A stretch of 5,618 nucleotides of DNA from positions 1 through 5,618 of the forward strand of contig JAAZIF010000176.1 of NCBI GenBank assembly GCA_012510335.1. The letters run 5' to 3'. This document shows positions 1-5,618 of the stretch, one piece after another. The stretch is from Methanomicrobiales archaeon. GTDB taxonomy: Archaea; Halobacteriota; Methanomicrobia; Methanomicrobiales; Methanoculleaceae. The notes beneath the pieces are model-generated. The model was not told the DNA's origin. It worked only from the letters and a program-made list of their open reading frames with translations, and ran no database searches. How positions within the stretch are numbered: position 1 is the stretch's first letter; each line of letters starts with the position of its first letter. The translations under genes and the position numbers were made by a program.

Positions 1-533
1 GGGACGCCGACGATCCGGTCACCGGGGGCGATCAGGTCGCCGGTGATTATCTTCTCCTTCTTCTGGATCCCAAGACACGTCCCGGCGAGATCGAGGCCGT
101 TCACGAGGCCGCAGAGCGTCGCGGTCTCGCCGCCGACGATATTAATGTTCGCCAGCCTCGCCCCCTCGTTTAAGCCCTTGCCGAGCTGCTCCATCTTCTC
201 GATCGAGAGAGAATCGGTTGCGATGTAGTCGACGAACGCCACAGGTTCGATGTTCATAACGTAGAGATCGTTGACGTTCATCGCGATGCAGTCGATCCCG
301 ACCGTCCGCCAGTCGAGGAGCGCGTCTGCGACGAGCATCTTGGTTCCGACGCCGTCGACCGCAAGCGCAAGGGCATACGGCCCGCAGTCGATCAGCCCTG
401 CAAAGTGCCCGACCGCCCCGAGCATCGGGAACGCGCCGCGCCTCCGGTAGGTGAGGCTGCCGACCAGCGCCCGCACCGCCCGGGCCTCGAGATCGATGTC
501 CACCCCCGCTTCACGGTAGGTGTGCTCAGTCAT
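1..533 (-). CDS. purM: Phosphoribosylformylglycinamidine cyclo-ligase (AIR synthetase), N-terminal part
   Basis: This is the first 177 codons of a PurM protein; the full family length is about 330-350 residues, so roughly half lies beyond the left edge. PurM converts FGAM plus ATP to 5-aminoimidazole ribonucleotide in cytoplasmic purine synthesis. The visible part starts MTEHTYREAGVDID, the family's typical opening. It then shows the ATP-site motif DGVGTK (residues 60-65), GIDCIAMNVNDL (79-90), EPVAFVDYIA (96-105) and NIVGGETA (131-138). The fragment ends at GDRIVGV, just before the place where E. coli PurM reads SSGPHSNG. The ATG lies inside the end of the aspartate kinase gene, overlapping it by 8 bases (ATGACTGA). 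A CGGAG ribosome site (541-545) sits 7 bases upstream, so the two genes are probably cotranscribed and translationally coupled. Family recognition was by motif recall, without a database search. Confidence 0.95.
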   Translation of the reverse strand, partial: MTEHTYREAGVDIDLEARAVRALVGSLTYRRRGAFPMLGAVGHFAGLIDCGPYALALAVDGVGTKMLVADALLDWRTVGIDCIAMNVNDLYVMNIEPVAFVDYIATDSLSIEKMEQLGKGLNEGARLANINIVGGETATLCGLVNGLDLAGTCLGIQKKEKIITGDLIAPGDRIVGV

Positions 534-1926
534 CAGAGTTCTCCGAGAGACGGAATTCGTCGTGCAGCACCTGCAGGGCACGTTTACCGTCTCTACCCTT
601 CACGACGAACGAGACGTTCACTTCGCTGGAGCCCTGCGAGATCATCATGACGTTAACCCCGGCCCGGCCAAGCGCTGAGAAGATCCTCCCCCCCGTCCCG
701 GGGGTGCCGGCCATCCCGGCGCCAACGACGGCGGCCGCAGCGACGTCACGGTCGTAGGTGATCTCGCGCACAATGCCCAGTTTCACTATCGGCGTGAGCG
801 CATATACAGCGGCATCCAGGTGAGATTCATCGATTATGAGGGAGATGTTCGCCTCGCTTGAACCCTGCGAGATCATCATTATGTTCACCTCCCGCTCAGC
901 GAGAGCCTCAAAGATCGTCCTTGCGACGCCGGGGCGGCCTATCATCTGCGCGCCATTGACGTTGACCAGGGCCACCTTCTCTATAAGGGCAAGGGCCTTT
1001 ACCACCCTCTTCTCCATGTGTTCTCTGCGGAGTATGACCGTCCCGGGGGATCCGGGCCTGAAGGTGTTCCTGACCCGGATCGGGATATCCTTCTGCATGG
1101 CGGGTTCGACCGACCTCGGGTGGAGCACCTTGGCCCCGAAGTAGGCAAGCTCCATAACCTCCAGGTAGGAGATATCGTCGAGCACCCGCGCATCTTCGAT
1201 GATCCGGGGATCTGCTGTCATCACCCCATCGACATCGGTCCAGATCCAGATCTCGTCGGCATCGACCCCGGCGCCGATGACGGCGGCCGAGTAATCGGAA
1301 CCGCTCCGCCCGAGCGTGGTGGTCACACCCTGCTCGGTCGCTCCCACAAAGCCCATGACCACCGGAACCGACCCCGTGAGCAGCGGCACGACCCGGCTCC
1401 TGATGCTCGACTCGCTCGCCGGGAGGGCGCGGGCGTCACCGTGGTTCGCCGTCGTGATGATACCGGCCTCGGCGCCGTCGAGGGCGACAGAAGGGATGCC
1501 GCGCTGGCGGAGGGCGGCACTCACGATCGGGGCTGAGAGTCGTTCCCCGAAGGACATGATGTAGTCGCGGGATCGGGGGGTCAGCTCCTTCAAGGTGTAT
1601 ACCGCGGTAAGGATGTTCTGCAACCGGTCGAGCCGGTCGTCGATGACCGGCGTCACCTCGTCGACGCAGTCGGGGGCGACCTCCTCGAGAAGCCGGGTGT
1701 GCCGGGTCCGCATCGCAGCAAGAAATGCCTCGACCGGGGGCTGCTTCTTGCTCACCACGACCTCATCAGCCATCGCTATGATCTGGTCGGTGACCCCGGA
1801 GCATGCCGATACAACCAGCGCGACCTCGTCGCCGGCTGCGTGGTGTGGTTCCACGATATCTGCGACCCGCTGGATACTGCCCGCTTGCCCGACAGATGTG
1901 CCGCCGAATTTCATTATTAGCCTCAT
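526..1926 (-). CDS. lysC: Aspartate kinase, monofunctional, with two C-terminal ACT domains
   Basis: A 466-residue aspartate kinase, phosphorylating L-aspartate as the first step to lysine, threonine, methionine and, in many methanogens, the aspartate semialdehyde used for aromatic precursors. The kinase domain (about 1-300) shows KFGGTSVG (6-13), VVSACSGVTD (38-47), SFGERLSAPI (125-134), TTLGRSGSDYSAA (203-215), WTDVDGVMTADPR (229-241) and ELAYFGAKVLHPR (259-271). Two ACT domains follow (about 316-375 and 395-455), each with an almost identical MMISQGSSE.N motif, as expected for end-product control. There is no homoserine dehydrogenase extension. It closely resembles the Methanocaldococcus jannaschii enzyme as I recall it. 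The start is uncertain: the ATG at 1926 has GTGA 6 bases upstream, while the in-frame ATG at 1914 (MKFGGTSVG) has GAGG 6 bases upstream. I kept the longer form because archaeal homologues often carry 3-4 residues before MKFGG. It overlaps purM and is divergent from tfrA. Confidence 0.95.
   Translation of the reverse strand: MRLIMKFGGTSVGQAGSIQRVADIVEPHHAAGDEVALVVSACSGVTDQIIAMADEVVVSKKQPPVEAFLAAMRTRHTRLLEEVAPDCVDEVTPVIDDRLDRLQNILTAVYTLKELTPRSRDYIMSFGERLSAPIVSAALRQRGIPSVALDGAEAGIITTANHGDARALPASESSIRSRVVPLLTGSVPVVMGFVGATEQGVTTTLGRSGSDYSAAVIGAGVDADEIWIWTDVDGVMTADPRIIEDARVLDDISYLEVMELAYFGAKVLHPRSVEPAMQKDIPIRVRNTFRPGSPGTVILRREHMEKRVVKALALIEKVALVNVNGAQMIGRPGVARTIFEALAEREVNIMMISQGSSEANISLIIDESHLDAAVYALTPIVKLGIVREITYDRDVAAAAVVGAGMAGTPGTGGRIFSALGRAGVNVMMISQGSSEVNVSFVVKGRDGKRALQVLHDEFRLSENSDD
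541..545 (-). promoter_or_regulatory. Ribosome binding site of purM, inside lysC
   Basis: Read on the minus strand, CGGAG lies 7 bases before the purM ATG (533) and within the last codons of the aspartate kinase gene. Its spacing supports the chosen start and reinitiation of ribosomes finishing the upstream gene. Confidence 0.6.
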
Positions 1927-1947
1927 TTTGGCTCACTTGTTCCCTGC

Positions 1948-1970
1948 AATTGTTTTATGTTATAATAGAA
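1948..1970. promoter_or_regulatory. AT-rich core of the divergent lysC / tfrA promoter region
   Basis: The only gap between the two operons is 60 bases (1927-1986), and its AT-rich core stands out from the GC-rich surroundings. On the plus strand TTATAATA (1960-1967) is a plausible archaeal TATA box. Its centre is about 23 bases before the tfrA ATG, so transcription would start at or very near that codon. TTTTATGT (1953-1960) is an alternative. On the minus strand TTATAAC (1965-1959) would place the lysC start near 1937, giving a leader of about 10-20 bases. The assignment comes from sequence and spacing alone. Confidence 0.55.
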
Positions 1971-1981
1971 CGTACGGACTA
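1966..1981. promoter_or_regulatory. Imperfect palindrome, candidate operator over the tfrA start
   Basis: TAGAACGTACGGACTA has an inner perfect CGTACG and outer TAG/CTA arms, with two mismatched pairs between them; 6 of 8 pairs match. It lies between the candidate plus-strand TATA box and the tfrA ATG at 1987, a usual place for an archaeal repressor to act. A palindrome this short could arise by chance, and no regulator is visible in the window. Confidence 0.3.
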
Positions 1982-1986
1982 ATAAG

Positions 1987-3621
1987 ATGCTTGTAGACGA
2001 GATTGTGGATGCTCACGTGCTGATTATCGGGAGCGGCGGCGCTGGGGCGCGGGCCGCGATCGAGGCCTCACGGTACGGCAGCGTGGCCCTGGCCTCAAAG
2101 ACAATTGTCGGTAAAGGCGGGTGTACTACGATGGCAGAGGGCGGATTTAACGCCGTTCTGCAGGATCTGGACTCTATCGAGGTCCATCGCGAAGATACGC
2201 TCTCCGGTGGAGCGTACCTGAACGACCCGGCCCTGGTAAACGTGCTGGTGCATGAGGCGCCAGAGCGCCTGAGAGATCTCGTCCGGTGGGGTGCGGTATT
2301 TGACGTCACCGATGATCGTGAAGTGGCGCAACGGCCTTTCGGTGGGCAGCGGTTCCCGAGAACCTGTTACGCCGGGGACCGGACCGGCCACGAGATGATG
2401 ATGACCCTCCTCGACCGTCTCGACGCAACCGATACACACCTCTACCAGGAGGTTTCAGTCATCGACCTCGCCAGGGATGAGAACGGTGCGGTCGCCGGCG
2501 CGATTGCCCTGGACCGGGACGGCGATCCGATCCTCTTCCGGGCCGACGCCACGGTGCTCGCGACCGGCGGGGGGACACAGTGCTACGATATATCCACGAA
2601 CTCTGCGTCCGGGACCGGCGACGGATTTGCCATGGCCTACAGGGCCGGGGCGGAACTGATCGATATGGAGATGATACAGTTCCACCCGACCGGAGCGGTC
2701 TACCCCTACGATGCCCGAGGCCGCCTGGTTACCGAGGCGGTCAGGGGTGAGGGCGGGATCCTCTTAAACGAGCGACGGGAGCGGTTCATGAAGCGCTACG
2801 ATCCCGATAGGATGGAACTTTCCACCCGCGATGTCGTCGCCCGGGCGATAGCGACCGAGGTGCTGGAGGGGCATGGGACGAAGCACGGCGGGGTGTATCT
2901 GGATGTGACGCACCTCCCTGCGGAGCGGATCGAGAGCAGGATCCCGGTGATGCTCGAGCAGTTCCTCGCCTTCGGCGTGGATATCAGGAAGGAGCCGATG
3001 GAGGTGGCGCCGACCGCGCACCACGTCATGGGCGGCCTCCGGATCACGCCGGAGTGCCGGACAACCATCCCCGGCCTCTTCGCCTGCGGGGAGGTAACCG
3101 GCGGGGTGCATGGCGCAAACCGCCTCGGCGGGAACGCGCTTGCTGATACGCAGGTCTTCGGGAAACGGGCCGGGGAATTCGCCGGGAAGTCACCGGAACG
3201 GAGCGGCCGGGTCGATGAGGCCTGGATCGAGGGTGTGTTCGGGATGCTCGACGACTTCTACGAGGGGGCGACAAGCCCCGCGGCAGTCCGGAAGGATCTA
3301 AAACTCACGATGTGGACCCAGGCCGGGATCTTCAGAAACTCGCCCGACCTCGCGACGGCACTCACACATGTCAGGAGGCTTGCTGACCGGCGGCTCTTCG
3401 CCGCATCGGCCACGAACCTCATCGAGTGCTGCACTGTCAGGAATATGTGTACCACGGCATCCCTGATCGTCCGGTGCGCCCTGCTCCGGCCCGAGAACCG
3501 GGGGGCTCACGTCAGGAGGGATATGGATGTCATCACCACAAATCCGGTAAAGTCGCCATTCGGGCATACCTACGTCTCTCTCTCCAGGGAAGGGATCGAA
3601 GAGCGTGAGGTGAAACCATGA
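1987..3621 (+). CDS. tfrA: Thiol:fumarate reductase (CoM/CoB) subunit A, flavoprotein
   Basis: A 544-residue FAD subunit of the succinate dehydrogenase/fumarate reductase flavoprotein family, with the site where fumarate is reduced to succinate. Motifs by residue: dinucleotide-binding GSGGAGARAA (15-24), QFHPTG (231-236), RGEGG (253-257), TRDVVARAI (280-288), PTAHHVMGG (342-350), FACGEVTGG (365-373) and HGANRLGGN (375-383). H233, E255, R281, H345 and R379 align with the active-site residues of E. coli FrdA. The FAD-linking His of FrdA/SdhA (SHT) is replaced here by Cys46 (GCTT), so FAD is predicted to be noncovalent. There is no signal peptide or membrane segment, which suggests a cytoplasmic enzyme. 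The C-terminus ends in a family RGAH motif region (about 505-508) preceded by four cysteines. The ATG has no clear ribosome site, suggesting a leaderless message; GTG at 2005 is a weaker alternative. The Tfr assignment, rather than SDH or L-aspartate oxidase, rests on the tfrB partner. Confidence 0.9.
   Translation: MLVDEIVDAHVLIIGSGGAGARAAIEASRYGSVALASKTIVGKGGCTTMAEGGFNAVLQDLDSIEVHREDTLSGGAYLNDPALVNVLVHEAPERLRDLVRWGAVFDVTDDREVAQRPFGGQRFPRTCYAGDRTGHEMMMTLLDRLDATDTHLYQEVSVIDLARDENGAVAGAIALDRDGDPILFRADATVLATGGGTQCYDISTNSASGTGDGFAMAYRAGAELIDMEMIQFHPTGAVYPYDARGRLVTEAVRGEGGILLNERRERFMKRYDPDRMELSTRDVVARAIATEVLEGHGTKHGGVYLDVTHLPAERIESRIPVMLEQFLAFGVDIRKEPMEVAPTAHHVMGGLRITPECRTTIPGLFACGEVTGGVHGANRLGGNALADTQVFGKRAGEFAGKSPERSGRVDEAWIEGVFGMLDDFYEGATSPAAVRKDLKLTMWTQAGIFRNSPDLATALTHVRRLADRRLFAASATNLIECCTVRNMCTTASLIVRCALLRPENRGAHVRRDMDVITTNPVKSPFGHTYVSLSREGIEEREVKP
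3607..3613 (+). promoter_or_regulatory. Strong ribosome binding site of tfrB, inside tfrA
   Basis: GAGGTGA is an excellent match to the archaeal anti-Shine-Dalgarno sequence and ends 4 bases before the tfrB ATG at 3618. It fixes the tfrB start. It contrasts with tfrA, which has no such site. Confidence 0.8.
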
Positions 3622-5081
3622 GAGAGATAACGATCCGGGTCTCGCGCTATGATCCGGCGGTGGATGTTGAGCCTCACTTTGAGGAGTATACTGTCCAGGT
3701 AAACGAGGGCGCCCGGGTGCTCCACACCCTCCACGCGGTCCACGATAACCACGACCCGACGCTCACCTACCGCTACTGCTGTGGATCGGGGCAGTGCGGG
3801 AGCTGCGCCGTCCGGGTGGACGGGAAGCCCGTCCTCGCCTGCATGGAGGAGGCTCACGACGGCATGACAGTCGAGCCGCTGGATCTCCCTGTCTTAAAAG
3901 ACCTGATGGTGGATATAGGACCGGTGATAGCAAAGATCGCCCGGATATGCCCGGCGCCGGACGCGGCCCTCCCGGCGCGGGAGGAGATCGAGGCGATCAA
4001 GCCCCTCCGGGACTGTATCGAGTGCCTCTGCTGTGTCTCGGCATGCCCGGCGCTCCAGGTGACCGAGTTTGCCGGACCTACGGTGCTCCGGCAGGAGATG
4101 CGCCTCGTCCTCGACCCCAGGGACTCAGGGGACCGGATAAGCGACGCTATCGAGAAGGGGCTCTTCTACTGCACGACCTGCAAACGCTGTGTGGAGGTCT
4201 GCCCGAAAGAGATCAATATCCCGGGCAAAGCGATCGAGAAACTCCGGGAGATTGCGAACCGGCGCGGTCTGACCCTGCCCCGTCACCAGGAGGTGGCGAA
4301 GCTGGTTCAGGATACGGGCAGGAGCGTTGAGTGGACAAAAACCACGTTCCTCGAGCAGGTGCCCGAGGTTATTGAACCCGACGGTCCGGTCCGCGGCGAG
4401 GTCGGGTTCTTCGTCGGGTGCATGTTCAACGGCCGGATCCCGCAGACAGCGTTCGATGCGATGGAGGTCATGAAGCGAAACGGTATCCGGGTGATCATCC
4501 CCCACGACCAGGTCTGCTGCGGTTCGCCGCTGATCAGGACAGGTCAGACATCGATTATAGACGAACTCCGGCGTAAGAACATCGAGGCTTTCGCGAGCCG
4601 GGGGATAGATACGGTTATGACGATCTGCGCCGGGTGCGGGGCGACGCTGAAGAACGATTACGAGACGCCGTTTGCGGTGAAGGATGTCACCGAGGTTCTC
4701 ACGGACTACGGGATCGAGCCCCCGGCGAAGCTCGACGTCAGGGCGACCTACCACGACCCCTGCCACCTCCTCCGCGGCCAGGGGATCAGCGAGGAGCCAC
4801 GGGTGTTCCTCCGCGAGGCCGTCCGGGAGTTCGTGGAGATGCCCTCCCAGTGTTGCGGCGCCGGCGGCGGCGTCCGGTCAGGGGTGCCTGAGGAGGCAAA
4901 AGCCCTCGGGGCGAAGCGCGACGCGGCCGTGAAGGAGACCGGCGCGGATGTGGTGGTGACGATCTGCCCGTTCTGCGAGTTCCATATCGCGGATTGCACG
5001 GACGTGCCCGTGAAGAACCTGGTGACGGTTCTCCTTGAGGGGTATCGGAAGAAGGATGCAGAGGAGCAGAGCTCCGCATAA
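3618..5081 (+). CDS. tfrB: Thiol:fumarate reductase (CoM/CoB) subunit B, SdhB-HdrB fusion
   Basis: A 487-residue iron-sulfur subunit that passes electrons from CoM-SH and CoB-SH to the flavin of TfrA, forming CoM-S-S-CoB. Modules in order: a plant-type [2Fe-2S] ferredoxin domain (about 1-100; C55, C60, C63, C75); a helical ferredoxin domain with two motifs, C133xxC136xxC139xxxC143P and C185xxC188xxC191xxxC195P; and an HdrB-like region (about 260-475) with two CCG domains. The first CCG domain has C268, C300-C301, C337, C340, and the second has C382, C412-C413, C450, C453. The second ferredoxin motif has four cysteines, so a [4Fe-4S] rather than the [3Fe-4S] of SdhB is expected. The fusion matches the known Methanothermobacter TfrB in order and size, and sets it apart from plain SdhB. 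In HdrB such CCG motifs hold noncubane [4Fe-4S] clusters at the thiol/disulfide site. The ATG overlaps the tfrA stop (ATGA), so the subunits are probably coupled in translation. No membrane anchor gene follows, consistent with a soluble complex. Confidence 0.93.
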   Translation: MREITIRVSRYDPAVDVEPHFEEYTVQVNEGARVLHTLHAVHDNHDPTLTYRYCCGSGQCGSCAVRVDGKPVLACMEEAHDGMTVEPLDLPVLKDLMVDIGPVIAKIARICPAPDAALPAREEIEAIKPLRDCIECLCCVSACPALQVTEFAGPTVLRQEMRLVLDPRDSGDRISDAIEKGLFYCTTCKRCVEVCPKEINIPGKAIEKLREIANRRGLTLPRHQEVAKLVQDTGRSVEWTKTTFLEQVPEVIEPDGPVRGEVGFFVGCMFNGRIPQTAFDAMEVMKRNGIRVIIPHDQVCCGSPLIRTGQTSIIDELRRKNIEAFASRGIDTVMTICAGCGATLKNDYETPFAVKDVTEVLTDYGIEPPAKLDVRATYHDPCHLLRGQGISEEPRVFLREAVREFVEMPSQCCGAGGGVRSGVPEEAKALGAKRDAAVKETGADVVVTICPFCEFHIADCTDVPVKNLVTVLLEGYRKKDAEEQSSA

Positions 5082-5099
5082 ATCTTTTTTGTTCTATTG
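5063..5099 (+). terminator. Likely terminator of tfrAB (short hairpin plus T-tract)
   Basis: A five-pair stem GGAGC/GCTCC with a 3-base loop (5063-5075) overlaps the last codons of tfrB, and a T-rich stretch starts just after the stop codon (TCTTTTTTGTTCTATT, 5083-5098). In archaea a T-tract alone can end transcription; the small hairpin may be incidental. The next gene is convergent, so a stop is expected here. Confidence 0.55.
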
Positions 5100-5206
5100 A
5101 AGCCCGGATCCCTCCCCGCCCGGTGATGGGAAGAGGGGCCAGGTATGAGAGCCTGAGGGTCACACTCGAGGCATCTCTGCGACAGGGTGAAAGGGTAGGG
5201 ATCCCC
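5082..5206. other. Convergent intergenic gap, no gene seen
   Basis: These 125 bases separate the ends of tfrB and the minus-strand membrane-subunit gene. Apart from the T-tract, I see no coding frame of note, tRNA-like fold or clear terminator for the minus-strand gene. An 8-base inverted pair (GGATCCCT at 5106-5113, AGGGATCC at 5197-5204) is present, but it is short and widely spaced. Confidence 0.6.
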
Positions 5207-5618
5207 TCACCTCATTATATCGAGAATAAAGTACAGGAACGCAATGATGCTGATGAAGATGACCCCGTACCCGCCGCCCCAGATATCCGTCCGGATATCG
5301 GGGTACTGCTCCTTCAGGTAAGAGAGATCCTCTTCATACACCTGCGACCTCGAGGGATCCAGAAACGCCTGCATGAGTGGCAGGACAGCGGTTTTCCCTG
5401 CTATCTGGATGGCGACGGTCGGGTTTGCCGTAACATGCTTGAGGCGCGCCACCACCACCCCGACCCCGCGCTCTATCGCACCCGCGATATGCACAAGCGG
5501 GACTGCCGAGAACCAGGTCACCGCCCTGCCGGCCCGGATGTAGAGGGCATCGATATCGATCGTGGCTCCGGGCCAGGCTGCCTGAGTGGCCGCACCGCGA
5601 GCAGGAGCACCCCTGCAA
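5207..5618 (-). CDS. C-terminal part of a MrpD/NuoL-type proton-conducting membrane subunit, possible frameshift
   Basis: The open frame enters from the right edge and ends at TGA (5209-5207), giving about 136 residues. ATIDIDALYIRAGRA (residues 18-32) followed by VTWF resembles the motif (T.D.DW.YR..GR) after the last core helices of MrpD-type antiporter subunits and related complex I-like proteins. After a moderately hydrophobic, amphipathic stretch (about 36-80) and a charged segment, the protein ends in one clear membrane helix (about 116-133), then DIMR. Such subunits sit in the membrane and move protons or sodium. A GTG at 5521 could start a 104-residue protein, but the family motif lies upstream of it, so I treat this as the tail of a longer gene. 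Upstream of about 5565 the membrane-like reading is in a different frame, so the gene may be frameshifted (see findings). Whether it belongs to an Mrp antiporter, a hydrogenase or a complex I-like enzyme cannot be told from this fragment. Confidence 0.6.
   Translation of the reverse strand, partial: CRGAPARGAATQAAWPGATIDIDALYIRAGRAVTWFSAVPLVHIAGAIERGVGVVVARLKHVTANPTVAIQIAGKTAVLPLMQAFLDPSRSQVYEEDLSYLKEQYPDIRTDIWGGGYGVIFISIIAFLYFILDIMR

Noticed and set aside
632..879. 17-base direct repeat (CCCTGCGAGATCATCAT at 632-648 and 863-879)
   Set aside because: It encodes the MMISQGSSE motif shared by the two ACT domains of the aspartate kinase, so it is explained by domain duplication and protein conservation rather than by a mobile or regulatory repeat.
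1987..3621. TfrA as L-aspartate oxidase (NadB) or succinate dehydrogenase SdhA
   Set aside because: The flavoprotein family motifs alone cannot exclude these, but the overlapping downstream gene is an SdhB-HdrB fusion specific to thiol:fumarate reductase, and no membrane anchor genes follow.
4125..4766. Long minus-strand open frame of 213 codons opposite tfrB
   Set aside because: It lies wholly within tfrB, whose cysteine motifs and family match are unambiguous. Its residues show the Arg/Pro/Asp-rich composition typical of antisense shadow frames in GC-rich DNA, and no motif is recognisable.
5106..5204. 8-base inverted repeat GGATCCCT / AGGGATCC in the convergent gap
   Set aside because: It is short, separated by 83 bases and built around the self-complementary GGATCC, which also occurs elsewhere in the window. 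No stem extension or RNA fold supports it as an element end or small RNA gene.
5207..5521. A complete small 104-residue protein starting at GTG 5521
   Set aside because: The frame is open upstream to the window edge and holds the family-like TIDIDALYIRAGR motif before that GTG, and no good ribosome site precedes it. A tail of a longer membrane protein is more likely, although the suspected frameshift keeps the split-gene option alive.
1..5618. CRISPR arrays, tRNA or rRNA genes, insertion sequences, attachment sites
   Set aside because: No regularly spaced repeats, tRNA-like T-loop sequences, transposase motifs or terminal inverted repeats are visible. Nearly all of the window is accounted for by five conserved protein genes.

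Overview
The window looks like part of the chromosome of a GC-rich (roughly 60% by eye) methanogenic archaeon, most likely of the Methanomicrobiales (Methanoculleus-like). The main evidence is a two-gene set matching thiol:fumarate reductase, an enzyme that uses the methanogen coenzymes M and B. Supporting evidence is an archaeal-type monofunctional aspartate kinase, GGTG/GAGGTGA-type ribosome binding sites, TATA-like promoter elements and a T-tract terminator. The genus is inferred from GC content and gene content and was not tested by any search.

Layout. On the minus strand, a lysC-like aspartate kinase (526-1926) is followed, with an 8-base overlap, by the first 177 codons of purM (AIR synthetase), which runs off the left edge. 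A 60-base intergenic gap (1927-1986) with a short AT-rich core separates this pair from the plus-strand operon tfrA (1987-3621) and tfrB (3618-5081), which overlap by ATGA. A hairpin and T-tract follow tfrB. After a 125-base convergent gap comes the C-terminal part of a minus-strand gene for a membrane subunit of the MrpD/NuoL proton-conducting family, cut by the right edge.

How the genes work together. TfrA (FAD, fumarate site) and TfrB (ferredoxin-like module fused to an HdrB-like module) together reduce fumarate to succinate with CoM-SH and CoB-SH, forming the heterodisulfide. LysC opens aspartate-family amino acid synthesis and PurM acts in purine synthesis. Both lysC-purM and tfrAB probably start from the same 60-base divergent promoter region. 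Fumarate released by purine and arginine synthesis is one plausible source of Tfr substrate, but that link is inference.

This is mostly an ordinary metabolic region. I do not see a new defence, mobile or RNA system. The points most worth a second look are an apparent one-base frameshift in the membrane-subunit gene near the right edge, and the compact divergent promoter with a palindrome placed over the likely tfrA transcription start.
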